DNA of 64,000 nt, from the NCBI GenBank assembly GCA_964352735.1, contig CAYGTC010000008.1, positions 54,439 through 118,438 on the forward strand, read 5' to 3'. The notes below the pieces were generated by a model. It was not told the DNA's origin and did not search any database. It worked only from the letters and a program-made list of their open reading frames with translations. Each line of letters starts with the position of its first letter. Position 1 is the stretch's first letter. Shown one piece after another: positions 50,190 through 61,900 of this stretch. Both the position numbers and the translations under genes were made by a program. This DNA is from NORP309 sp964352735 (lineage in GTDB: Bacteria; Pseudomonadota; Gammaproteobacteria; Xanthomonadales; Marinicellaceae).

Positions 50190-50270
50190 TGATTTTTCAG
50201 AATATTTTTGTCAGTGTAAAAGAATACACATTAACGATTATCAATTTCAATAAAAGGGCTTTATAAAAGT

Positions 50271-51920
50271 ATGTTAAAAAAATTATTTTCTCATTTTAAA
50301 TGGCAGTTAGTAATTGCCACAATCCTAAGCGCTATAAGTGCAGGGCTTTCTCTATTTATGATGTCAATCATTGCTCAAGTAGTTGGAGAAATGGGGGCGG
50401 ATGACTATGTGCCAGCTTATTCTTTTTTAACATTTACTGGAGTGCTTGTTGTTGTTATTGCTTTTGGCGTTATGTCCCAATGGATAATGCTAAAAATGAG
50501 CACATCAGTTGTTTATAAAGTCCAAAAGATAATATTGGAAAGAATACTGGGTACCAGTTACCAAACCATTGAAAAGCATGGTAACCATAAAATAATGGCT
50601 GCTATGAAAGACGATGTGGGGGCAATCGCTGGTGGAATTACCATGCTTCCTGGGTTTACTTTTAGTGCTGTAACTGTGATTCTATGCTTAGGTTATATGA
50701 TTTATACTGCATGGCAGCTGTTTTTGTTGGTGGTTCTTGTGATTGGTGCAATTCTTATCTTGACTGAAGTTGCTATGGCATATTCACTAAAAAAACAAGA
50801 AGCACTCAGGGAAGACTATGATGCTTTCTTTTCAAATTTAAATGCTCTGGCCAATGGTGGTAAAGATTTGCATGTCAATCAAAACAGGAAGAGACATTTT
50901 TATGGCAGAATCATGGTGCCATTGTTTAAAAGCATGAGAGATAAAACCATTAAGGCTTCAGCGGCATTTATTGGTCTTGAATCTTCAGTCAATAGTTTAA
51001 TTTTGTTTCTGGTTGGTTCAATTATCTTTATGTCTTTGGCATTTTTTCCAGATTTTGACAGAACTGTTGTCGTTACCTTTACAATTGCAATTATGTATAT
51101 GGTTGAGCCTCTGACCAGTGTTTTAGAAGTTGGAGACGAAATCAATGGCATACGTGTTTCATTGAAGAAAATTACCAGCTTGGAATTGGTCGAACCAGAA
51201 GAGTTTTTGGCTTCAAAAGATAAAATACTTAAGTCACATGATAATTGGGATGAAATTAGATTGAAAGATGCCACATTTACCCATGACAGTAAAGAGGAAT
51301 ATGATAATTATCAGTTTAAACTGGGCCCAATCTCAGCTGATTTTAAAGCAGGTGAAGTTACATTTATTACTGGTGGAAATGGTAGTGGAAAATCAACTAT
51401 TGCAAAATTATTGGCAGGACTCTATAAGCTTGATTCTGGTGATTTTTACGCTGGGCAACATAAAGTTGGTGTAGACTCAGAATTGAGCCTTGAAGATTTT
51501 CAAAATTCCATTAGTGTAATATTTGCAGATTCCTATGTTTTTCCTGAGATTTTAAATGATCAAGGAGTGACTGCAGAGGATATTATTATTCGTGAGCATA
51601 TAGAACGTTTGAGACTAACTGAAAGAATTGATGCAAAAGATGGCAAAGTTACATCGACTAAATTGTCCACTGGGCAGAGTAAACGTTTGGCACTTCTTCA
51701 GTCTTTTATGCTGGATGCACATGTCTGCATCTATGATGAATGGGCTGCTGATCAGGATCCTACATTTAAAGAGTTCTTTTATAATACAATACTTCCAGAG
51801 CTTAAAAATCAAGGTAAGATAATTATTGTAATTTCTCATGATTCTCAATATTTCGATACGGCAGATAAATTACTTTCATTAGAAGACGGTAACGTAATTA
51901 GTATGAAACAGTTAACTTAA
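50271..51920 (+). CDS. Cyclic-peptide ABC exporter, PvdE/SyrD family (fused TMD-NBD)
   Basis: This 549-residue inner-membrane half-transporter probably acts as a homodimer and moves the peptide product or its precursor across the membrane. About six hydrophobic segments lie in residues 12-290. The nucleotide-binding domain has Walker A GGNGSGKST (368-376), signature LSTGQ (465-469), Walker B ending in DE (489-490) followed by the WAADQDP string typical of the PvdE/SyrD family, and the H-loop His523. It lies among biosynthetic genes, 81 bp after the cyclase gene, which supports a role in product export and self-protection. Confidence 0.93.
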   Translation: MLKKLFSHFKWQLVIATILSAISAGLSLFMMSIIAQVVGEMGADDYVPAYSFLTFTGVLVVVIAFGVMSQWIMLKMSTSVVYKVQKIILERILGTSYQTIEKHGNHKIMAAMKDDVGAIAGGITMLPGFTFSAVTVILCLGYMIYTAWQLFLLVVLVIGAILILTEVAMAYSLKKQEALREDYDAFFSNLNALANGGKDLHVNQNRKRHFYGRIMVPLFKSMRDKTIKASAAFIGLESSVNSLILFLVGSIIFMSLAFFPDFDRTVVVTFTIAIMYMVEPLTSVLEVGDEINGIRVSLKKITSLELVEPEEFLASKDKILKSHDNWDEIRLKDATFTHDSKEEYDNYQFKLGPISADFKAGEVTFITGGNGSGKSTIAKLLAGLYKLDSGDFYAGQHKVGVDSELSLEDFQNSISVIFADSYVFPEILNDQGVTAEDIIIREHIERLRLTERIDAKDGKVTSTKLSTGQSKRLALLQSFMLDAHVCIYDEWAADQDPTFKEFFYNTILPELKNQGKIIIVISHDSQYFDTADKLLSLEDGNVISMKQLT

Positions 51921-51948
51921 AAAATACTGTTTCATATAGATGTCTTCA

Positions 51949-51984
51949 AATGGGGATGAGGTTTTTCCGTCACCCTCATTTGTC
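51949..51984. repeat. imperfect inverted repeat after the exporter gene
   Basis: A segment reading CAAATGGGGATG pairs with CACCCTCATTTG around a T-rich loop (boundaries approximate), with one wobble and one mismatch. No T-run follows it; weak evidence for a terminator or attenuator in the gap before the thioesterase gene. Confidence 0.3.
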
Positions 51985-52046
51985 TTGAAAGTGGGCTTAA
52001 GTTTAAGTAATAAATATTGGAGATTAATCTTTTAGGTATCTTTATA

Positions 52047-52805
52047 ATGTCTCAAAAAAAATTTTTTTTCAATCCACGTAATAATAACTGTGCGAAAATA
52101 AGATTGTTTTGTTTTCCTTATGCAGGAGGCAATGAATCTACTTTCTTGCCTTGGACAAAAGATTTACCAAAAAATGTTGAGGTTTGCGCTCTTGAATTGC
52201 CAGGAAGATCAAGTCGTTTTGGCGAGCCAACTTATAACAATATGAGCAATCTAATTGATGACTTGATAGGTGTTTTTTCAAAGTTTACAGATAAACCTTA
52301 TATATTATTAGGTCACAGTTTAGGCAGTTGTGTGGCCTTTGAATTAATGTATAGATGCAAACAAGCTGGCATAAGAATGCCTGAACACTTCATTGCTTCT
52401 GGCAGCTCTGCTCCTCACATCAATGACACTCCAAAAGGGCTTTATAAACTACCCCGAAACGATTTTATCGAAGAACTGAGAAGACTTGATGGTACTCCTG
52501 AAGAAATTCTTTGCAATGAAGAGATGATGACCCTCGCGCTTCCTTCTATTTTGGCAGATTTTGAATTGTCTGAAACATACACATACACAGGTTCTGAGGT
52601 TTTTGATTGTCCGGTAACGGTTTTTCATGGTGATGAAGACAGTGAAATTTCATTACAAGATGTTGAGGCATGGACTGATCATTTTACTTTCCCTGCGGAC
52701 ATTCATATTGTTCAAGGCGGGCATTTTTTTATAGAACAGAATAAAAAAGTTGTATTGAAGCAAGTTCATTCCATTATCGATAAGGTTCTTACAGGGGTTG
52801 AGTAA
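52047..52805 (+). CDS. Type II (editing) thioesterase
   Basis: This alpha/beta-hydrolase of the GrsT/TEII family, 252 residues from the ATG at 52047, clears misprimed or stalled carrier domains of the assembly lines. The N-terminal FCFPYAGGNES is typical; the nucleophile Ser91 is in GHSLG, an acid lies in FHGDEDSEI (Asp196 or Asp198) and His226 is in QGGHFF. The frame extends upstream to a TTG at 52017, but ATG 52047 (MSQKKFF) is preferred because TEII proteins start close to this point and a TTAGG lies about 10 nt before it. It sits between the exporter and the second NRPS. Confidence 0.92.
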   Translation: MSQKKFFFNPRNNNCAKIRLFCFPYAGGNESTFLPWTKDLPKNVEVCALELPGRSSRFGEPTYNNMSNLIDDLIGVFSKFTDKPYILLGHSLGSCVAFELMYRCKQAGIRMPEHFIASGSSAPHINDTPKGLYKLPRNDFIEELRRLDGTPEEILCNEEMMTLALPSILADFELSETYTYTGSEVFDCPVTVFHGDEDSEISLQDVEAWTDHFTFPADIHIVQGGHFFIEQNKKVVLKQVHSIIDKVLTGVE

Positions 52806-52813
52806 GGTATGTA

Positions 52814-52827
52814 TAAAACATGTTTTA
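52814..52827. repeat. 14-bp perfect palindrome
   Basis: TAAAACATGTTTTA lies just after the thioesterase stop in a 157-bp gap without a gene. It could be a regulator half-site pair for the downstream NRPS. Confidence 0.25.
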
Positions 52828-52855
52828 ATTTTGTGTTTCATTTTATTTTGCAACC

Positions 52856-52874
52856 CTTTCTTTTGATAAGAAAG
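52856..52874. repeat. small hairpin upstream of the second NRPS
   Basis: CTTTCTT and AAGAAAG form a 7-bp perfect stem with loop TTGAT. No T-run follows. It sits in the gap before the NRPS start, which itself lacks a clear Shine-Dalgarno. Confidence 0.25.
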
Positions 52875-52962
52875 ATTACAAATAATATGGCAATTGAGTT
52901 TTGGCCGTCGAATTTTAAAAATAGTGATTTTCTTGCTTAATTAACCAGCTTATATAATTTAA

Positions 52963-55900
52963 ATGAAAAATCGTAAACCAGAATCTTCTAAAAATAAGTC
53001 ACCCATTTCTCAAGGTCATCAATTGCAGCTTTCAACAGCACAAAAAAGCCTTTGGTATGCTGCTCAATTAAGCACACATGCAGGAGGCAGGGTCTTTAAA
53101 GTTGGTGTCTATGAAGAAATCTATGGTACTTTTGATTCAAATGTTTTTCTTGATGTTGTTCAAAAAGCAATGGGAAATATCGATTCGTTAAGCACAATGT
53201 TTGAATTATCTGCTGATGGCCCTTTACAGGTTGCTGGATTATCTGGTGAATGGGATTGTCCTATCATTGATTTTCGATTGGAAAATGATCCCAATGAAGC
53301 TGCAAAGCAGTGGATGCAATCGGACATGGATGCACCATTTGATATTGAAAATAATCATTTATTATCTATGGCATTATTGCAAGTGTCTTCTGACTGTGTA
53401 TATTTTTATCTCTCTGTTCATCATCTGATTATGGATGGATACGGTGGTTATTTACTAATGCGCTACATCTCGGATGCGTACTTATCTCAAGTTTCTGGCA
53501 AAGCTTTACCACTATTTAAGTTTACTCAGTTATCGGGTGCGATGGCAGCGCATAGAAAATACAATTCGTCATCACAATATCAAAGAGATAAGAAATATTG
53601 GTTGAATCACCTTTCTAACAGACCCATACCTGTAAGTTTAGGCAGTAAAAAACAAACTGGGGTCATTACTGATTTAAAGTTGGTTCGTTGTCAATCATAT
53701 GTACCTAAGCAAACTCACCTTTGCCTGCTAGAATTGGCAAAGACGTATGAATCAACATTACCACAACTGCTCATTGCTATTGTTACTGTCTATTTATATC
53801 GAATGACAGGTGAATCGGATTTAATCATAGGTTTTCCAACAACAGGACGCAGTGGTCGACCATTAAGAAATTTTTCAGGAACTGAAACCAATAATTTGCC
53901 ATTGCGTTTATCTATGATGCCTGAATTAACTCTTTCAGAGTGTATTGAACAAGTAAGCAAAAATGTTCGCAGGTTACTCAAGCACCAACGCTATCGTATT
54001 GAAGATTTAAGAACAGATTTGGGCTTAAGTGCAGTTAGAGACAAGCTTTATACTACATTGGTTAACATAGTACCTTGTGAGTATGATACAAGCTTTTGTG
54101 GTGGTAATGGGCAAGGCCACAACCTGTCAGCTGGCCCTACGGATGGTTTATCAATTATTATTTATGACAGGGGCAAATTAGGTGGGCTAGAGTTATGTGT
54201 CGATGCAAATGATTCAGAGTTTACCCAACATGATGTAGATGCGCATTCACATCGCCTATTGCATTTGTTCAAAGTCATAAAAAGTCAGTTAGATAGTCAG
54301 ATTTGTGACTATGACATGCTGTCGAAAGAAGAACGAGCCAGTTTGTTTGGCAATCGAACACATGTGGATTATCCGGATTCTGCGCTGATTCATGGTATGT
54401 TCGAAGCTCAAGTTAAAGCTAACCCTAGTGCAATCGCCGTGGCATTTGAAGGGAAGACACTCAGTTACAAAGAGCTCAACCAACGCACCAATCAACTCGC
54501 TCACTTTTTAATAGAGCAAGGTGTTCAACCAGATACTATGGTTGGTTTGTGCCTCGAACGTTCACTTGAAATGGTAATTGGTTTGTTGGGAATTTTAAAA
54601 GCAGGTGGTGCATATGTCCCATTGGACCCAACATATCCTGAGGCAAGATTGGCTTATCAAATTACTGATGCAAACCTCAGCATCATAGTGACACAGAATT
54701 GTCATCAAGAGTTGGTGGCATCAATGACCTCAATTCATTCAGTGAGTTTGGATGATGCTGAGATGCTTGATTGTCTAAAAATGTATTCCAAGCGCAATCC
54801 AAGTGCTAAAAAGCAAGGGCTACATGCTCATAACTTGGCTTATGTGATTTATACCTCTGGTACCACAGGAAATCCAAAAGGGGTGATGGTTGAACATCAA
54901 GCTCTGGTTAATCGAATAGACTGGATGCAAAGTGAATACAATTTATTACCCACAGATAAAGTCTTACAAAAAACACCTTTTACATTTGATGTGTCTGTAT
55001 GGGAATTTGTGTGGACATTGACACGCGGCAGTCAGTTGGTGCTTGCAAAACCAAATGGACATCAAGATCCAAACTATATCACTGATATTATTATAGATCA
55101 AGGGATCAGTATTTTACATTTTGTACCATCTATGCTTAATGCAATTTTACCATCTCTATCACAAAATGATTGTTTTTCTCTTCGCAAGGTGTTTTGCAGT
55201 GGTGAAGCGTTATCAAAAAGTGTACAAGATCAATTTTTTACTGCAACAAATGATTGTGAGTTGCATAATTTATATGGCCCAACAGAAGCAGCTATTGATG
55301 TCACTTATTGGGCATGTGATGCTGATTCTGAACTTGAATTTGTGCCTATTGGTAAACCGATACAGAACATAGATATTTTTATTGTAAACCAAGAAATCAG
55401 CCTTTGCCCAATGGGTGTACCTGGCGAATTATTAATTGGTGGTGTTGGTTTGGCTCGAGGTTATGTAAACTTGCAAGAATTGACAGCTGAGAAATTTTTT
55501 GAGAATCCATTTTACAATCCAGCTGATGGCAAAAGTAGTAAGCGTTTGTATAAAACAGGAGATTTGGTTCGTTGGTTACCTGATGGGAATATCGAATACT
55601 TAGGACGTATTGATCATCAAGTAAAAATGCGCGGTTTACGCATTGAACTGGGTGAAATTGAAGCACAGTTGTTGAATCAGGAATCAATACGCAGCGCAGT
55701 AATTGTTCTTGACAATGCCAATGGTGACAGCCGATTGGTAGCTTATGTCACAATCAATGATGGTTACGAATTTGACAGCGAGTTATTACGTCAAGGCTTA
55801 GGCTTATCTTTACCTGAGTATATGGTACCTACAATCTACATAAAACTGGATGCGTTACCATTAAGCACTAATGGTAAAGTAGATCGAAAAGCGTTACCCA

Positions 55901-58900
55901 AAGTTGATGATGTGCATTTGACACAGGCTGTATATGAGGCACCACAAACTGAAACAGAAAACATATTAGCGAATATTTGGCAGACTCTATTCAATATTGA
56001 ACAAGTCAGTTGTAACGATAATTTTTTTAATTTAGGAGGACACTCCCTTATAGCGACTAGATTGATTGCACAAATTGATCAGGAACTTGGTATTGATGTG
56101 CCATTTAAAACAATATTTGCGCATCCAATATTGAATCAGCTAGCAACAGCACTAGACAAGCTTGAAAACAGTTTCAGTTCAAGCAGTATTACCAAGACTT
56201 CACAAATGTGTTTGTCGTATGCCCAACAACGCTTATGGTTGCAAGATCAAATTGTTGGTAGCAGTTCTCACTATAACATGTCCGGTCATTTGGTATTAAC
56301 TGGAGTATTGGATTTTGAAGCTTTAAGCAAGACTTTATTAACAGTTCTTACCCGGCATGAAAGCTTGCGAACCTACTTTGTTCAAGCAGCGAATGGTGAT
56401 CCAGTTGCCAGAATCCAAACCATTGATGGCTTTTCATTGCCTTTGGTTGATTTATCTAAATTAAGTGAAAAAAAACGTTCAAAACAAAAACAAGCACTTC
56501 TTGAATCGGGTGCAACAGAAGCGTTTGATTTAAGTACCGATTTGATGATCAGGGGCCAATTACTTAAGTTAGCAAAACAAGAGCATGTGTTACAGCTTAC
56601 CATGCACCATATTGCATCTGACGGCTGGTCTGTGTCATTGTTGATCTCTGAGATCAGCACTTTATATGATGCCCACTTACATAATAAAGCCAACCCATTG
56701 GCAGCATTGAATATCCAATACAAAGACTATGCACATTGGCAGCGCAAGTGGTTGCAAAGCGATAAATTCAACAAACAATTAAATTACTGGACAGAACAAT
56801 TAGAAGATTTACCAACATTACATAATGTGCCATTGGATAAACCCCGACCCAAAGAGCAAACTTTTGTTGGAGCTACTTATTTTTCAAATGTTTCAATCCA
56901 ATTAACGGAACAATTGAATCAACTTTGTCAATCTCAGGGCGCGACTTTATTTATGGGGTTACACGCTATATTTTCGATTTTGTTATCACGTTATAGCAAC
57001 GAAAAAGACATCATTATGGGTACGCCGATTGCCAATAGGGAACAAGCAGACATTGCAGATTTGATTGGCTTTTTTATCAATAATTTAGTGCTTCGCAGCC
57101 GATTGTCAGAGTCATCAAGTTTTATCAGTGTGTTGAATCAAAGTAGGCAGACCTTATTGGATGCTTATTCACATCAACAAGTGCCTTTTGACAAAATTGT
57201 TGAGCAATTGCAACCAGAGCGTAGTTTTGAATACAGCCCCTTATTCCAGATTATGCTGGTGTTGCAAAATAATGAAGATAAAGAAATTAACCTCTCTGGA
57301 TTAAGCGCTTCGTCATTAGATCAAAGTGCAGATGATAGCATTGCGCCTTATGATTTGACCTTGGAAATGAAAGAAACAGATCAGGGTTTATTTTTGGGCT
57401 GGAAATACAACACAGATTTATTTAAGTGTGACACCATCAGAAGGATGTCCGTACATTTTGATCACCTTTTGAGTGCTGTATGCTCAGCGCCTGAGCGCAG
57501 TGTTTTTGATATTGATATATTATCTCAATCTGAGCGTCATCGTTTATTGGAATCAAATAATGATAACACAGCAGAGCTTCCGTCTGTTTCAAGCATTCAT
57601 GAATTGTTTGAGAGTCAAGTCACAGAATATCCAGAATCAATTGCATTAGAGTTCCTTGATCAGCGCTTAACTTATAAAGACTTGAATGAACAGACCAATC
57701 AATTGGCTCATGAGTTGATTGAGCAAGGCGTTGCAGCTGGTGATTTTGTGGGCCTATATTTGCCCCGTTCACTGAATATATTTGTTTCGATGTTGGGTGT
57801 CATGAAAGCTGGTGCGGCCTATGTCATGCTGGATACTAATCAACCGATAGATCGTTTAAAAGCCATCAGTGAGCAAACCAATCTTAGATTGGTGATAAGT
57901 GATTGTGCGCAGAAAGAAAATTGTGACACCATATTTGATGTGGATAAATTGTATTTTGATGAACCAATTACACAAAAAAACTTAAGTAATCAATCAAATA
58001 AGAATCCAAATATTAAACTCTCTGGAGATGCTCCTGCATTGGTTTATGTAACCTCCGGTTCAACTGGCACGCCCAAAGCTGCGGTAAATAGTCATATAGG
58101 TATTGTCAACACCATGTGGGCGATGTCGAATGAGCTAGAATTAACCCCTTCTGATCGGGTCTTACAATTTGCCTCCTTGAGTTTTGATGTGGTAATTGAA
58201 GAGATCTTCCCAGCCTGGTTTGCTGGTGCTGCTGTGGTCATTCGTGATGAAGAGGGGCTCTTGGCTCCAGATCAATTGCAGTCGATGTTAGATCGATTAA
58301 AGATTACAGTCTGTGAATTAATGGCCAGTTACTGGTCACTTTGGGTCAGTTATTTACAAGATCACAAGATATCTCCTCCAACGGATTTTCGGACACTCAT
58401 ACTTGGCAGTGATGCAGTATTAATGTCAGCTTATAATGCATGGCAAGCTTATAATATTCCTATAGTCAATGTGTTTGGTTTAACCGAGACGGGCTGTACA
58501 ACTTTGGTGTATAAGGCACAAGGTCCACAAGTTTTTGAAAATCGTTTACCCAATGGTCGTCCATTGGCCAACACCAAGGTGTATATTTTAGATAAAGCAG
58601 GACATCTTGTACCTCAAGGAGTGATGGGTGAATTGTGTATCGGCGGTTTGGGTGTTGGCATCGGTTATATTGGAGAAGCCAGACTCACTGCTGAACGTTT
58701 TGTTGATAATCCTTTTGCAGAAGGGCTCATGTATAAAACTGGCGATCTGGCACGGTGGTTGCCTGATGGGTTGGTTGAATTTATTGGTCGTGGTGATCAT
58801 CAGATTAAATTGCGTGGTTTCCGTATTGAGTTGGGTGAAATCGAAACTCAGTTACAAAATCAGTCAATCATCCGCGATGCAGTAGTGGTGTTTCTTAAGG

Positions 58901-61900
58901 ATGATGTGAATACTGAAGGCCGCTTGGTTGCTTATATCACCGCTAAAGGTGAATTAGATCAAGACTCTTTGCGTCAAGGTTTAAAAGCATCATTACCAGA
59001 ATATATGGTGCCCCAGATTTATATTGAACTTGATGCTTTGCCATTGACAAGCAGCGGTAAAGTGGATCGAAAAGCGTTGCCAAAACCCGATAGAGACCTC
59101 TTTGCGCAAACAGGGTATGAAGCGCCGAATGGTGATACAGAAATAATTTTAGCACACATATGGCAAGACTTATTGAATGTTGACCAGGTTAGCCGACATG
59201 ATGATTTCTTCAAACTGGGTGGACATTCTTTGCTTATTATTCGTTTAATGAGTGAATTGCAGAGTAAGAATTTAACCGTTAGTGTGCGTACAGTATTTGA
59301 TTATCCTGTTTTAAAAAATCTAGCCTATGAAATATGCAAGTCTGATGAAGCATCATTTCAAGCTCCAGCCAACTTAATTCCTAATAATTGTACTCACTTA
59401 ACACCAGAACTTTTACCATTGGTGGCCTTGAAACAATCACATATTGATGGACTGGTGGCGCAAATACCAGGCGGTACTGCTAATATTCAAGACATCTATC
59501 CACTTGGACCATTACAAGAAGGCATTTTATTTCATCACCTATTAGCATCAGAAGATTCAGGTGATACCTACATCATGCCTATTTTCTTATCTCTGCCCAG
59601 CCGTAAACAGGCAGAACGTTTTGTTAAAGCACTCAATTGTGTCGCTACACGTCATGATGTTATGCGAACGGCTATATTTTGGGACGATTTGCCTTGTCCT
59701 GTACAGGTGGTGTTGCGTGAAAGCCCAATTGTTGCCAATGAGCTGACGCTAGATCCCTCGCAAGACACCATGGATCAATTGCGTTCACATATGACCCCTG
59801 GCCAATTGTGGATGAATTTGGGTCAAGCGCCTTTGCTGCGTGTAGATATTGCTTCAGATCCTCATTCTGATAACGTGTATTTGATTTTATGTGAACATCA
59901 CATCATCAATGACCATATTGGCCTTGAAATCATGGTTAATGAGATAAAAACATTCTTGGCCGCTGATGAAAATGGCTCTGAAAGTTTATCCACTTTACCA
60001 GAAGTGGTGCCTTATAGAGAGTTCATTGCGCATACATTGATGTTGGCTGACAATGATGCAACAAGAACCTACTTTGAGTCACGATTAAGCGATTTGCATG
60101 AACCAACAGTACCCTTTGGTGTTTACAACACTCAGGTCAATGCGGATGAAATTAAAGAGTACAATCATGTTTTAGATGACGAAATTTCTGTGAAAATAGG
60201 GCAGTTGTGTTCTCGTTTGGACATCAGTACGGCCAGTGTTTTTCATTTGGCCTGGGGTATGGTTATCGGTCATTGTAGTGGTCTTGAGGATGTTGTATTT
60301 GGTACGGTATTATCGGGTCGATTACAAGGTGATCAAAGTGCAGCACACAGTATTGGGCTATTTATCAATACATTACCGATCAGATTATCATTGGCTACTG
60401 AGGTTGAACAATCCCTAAAACATCTCCATCAAGAACTGTTGAATTTAGTTGAGCATGAACATGCATCGCCAGAGATCATCAACGAGTGTGTGAGTTTACC
60501 AAATGATGCGCCATTGTTTACCAGCTTGTTGAATTGTCGTCGAGATGATTTTGATTTTGATGACACTCAGAATATAAATGTCTTTGGTGAAACCTTTACA
60601 GTTAATGAAGTTGAGAGTTATGAACGGACCAATTATCCCTTGGCATTGAATATTAATGATTACAATGGTAAAAAATTCAGCCTCAACCTCCATGCACTGC
60701 AAGATATTGATGGACAACGCTTGATTGATTATGTGCAAACAGCGATAGAAAGTCTTGTGCATTCGTTTGTCGATGGCATTCCAAACGGTTCAAGATCACC
60801 AATAAAAAATCTGGCAATTTTACCTGAATTAGAACGTCAGCACTTGTTGGTGGATTTAAACCAAACGCAAGTTGATTACCCAGATCAAGCATTGGTTCAT
60901 GGTATGTTTGAAGATCAGGTAAAAGCCAATCCGTCTGCCATTGCAGTGGTATTTGAGGAGGAAAATTTAAGTTATAAAGACCTCAATCAACGTGCCAATC
61001 AATTGGCCCATTACTTAATTGAACAGGGTGTCACACCAGATACCTTGGTCGGTTTGTGTCTTGAGCGTTCAATGGAAATGGCGGTTGGTATATTGGCGAT
61101 ATTAAAAGCAGGTGGCGCCTATGTACCGCTTGATCCCACATACCCTGAAGAAAGGTTGGCTTATCAAATAAAAGATGCAAATTTGAATTTTGTTTTAACA
61201 CATGAGTCTTTACAAGTATTGATCACTTCGATTTCAACCGCACAGCCAATATGTTTGGATAATGATGAAATGATTGCATGTTTACAAGGGCATTCTAAAC
61301 GCAATCCAGGTGCAAAAAAACAAGGGTTACATGCTCAAAATCTGGCTTATGTCATTTATACTTCTGGTACCACAGGAAAGCCCAAAGGCGTGATGATTGA
61401 GCACCGAAGTCTGAATAACCTCATGACCGCTCAAAAGGACAACTTGAAGCTCTCATCATCAAGCAATGTATTGCAATTTGCCACCATTGCTTTTGATGCT
61501 TCTGTTTGGGAGTTTTTTACGGCCTTAACTCAAGGTGGAACATTGGTGATGCTCAGTAAAGCACAATTTGCTTCACCAGATTCAATATCAAATGTAGTCA
61601 TGCGTCACAATGTCAGTCTTGCTTTATTGCCTCCAGCCATATTGCCTTTATTGCGAGTTGAACAGTGGAGTGGGGTCAATACTTTAATTGTCGGTGGTGA
61701 AGCTTGTCCTGCAAACTTGGCGCTGCAATGGTCACCAAACAGGACATTTATTAATGCCTATGGCCCCTCGGAAATTACAGTTTATGCTACTGTCGGCATA
61801 TTTAATGAGCCTGTGTCAAAACTGCACATTGGTCAACCCAATCACAATACACAAGTCTATGTTTGCGATGATGATGGGTCATTGTTGCCAAAAGGCGTGG

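Noticed and set aside
52017..52046. TTG start 30 bp upstream for the type II thioesterase
   Set aside because: The extra ten residues are not part of the family and ATG 52047 is better placed.
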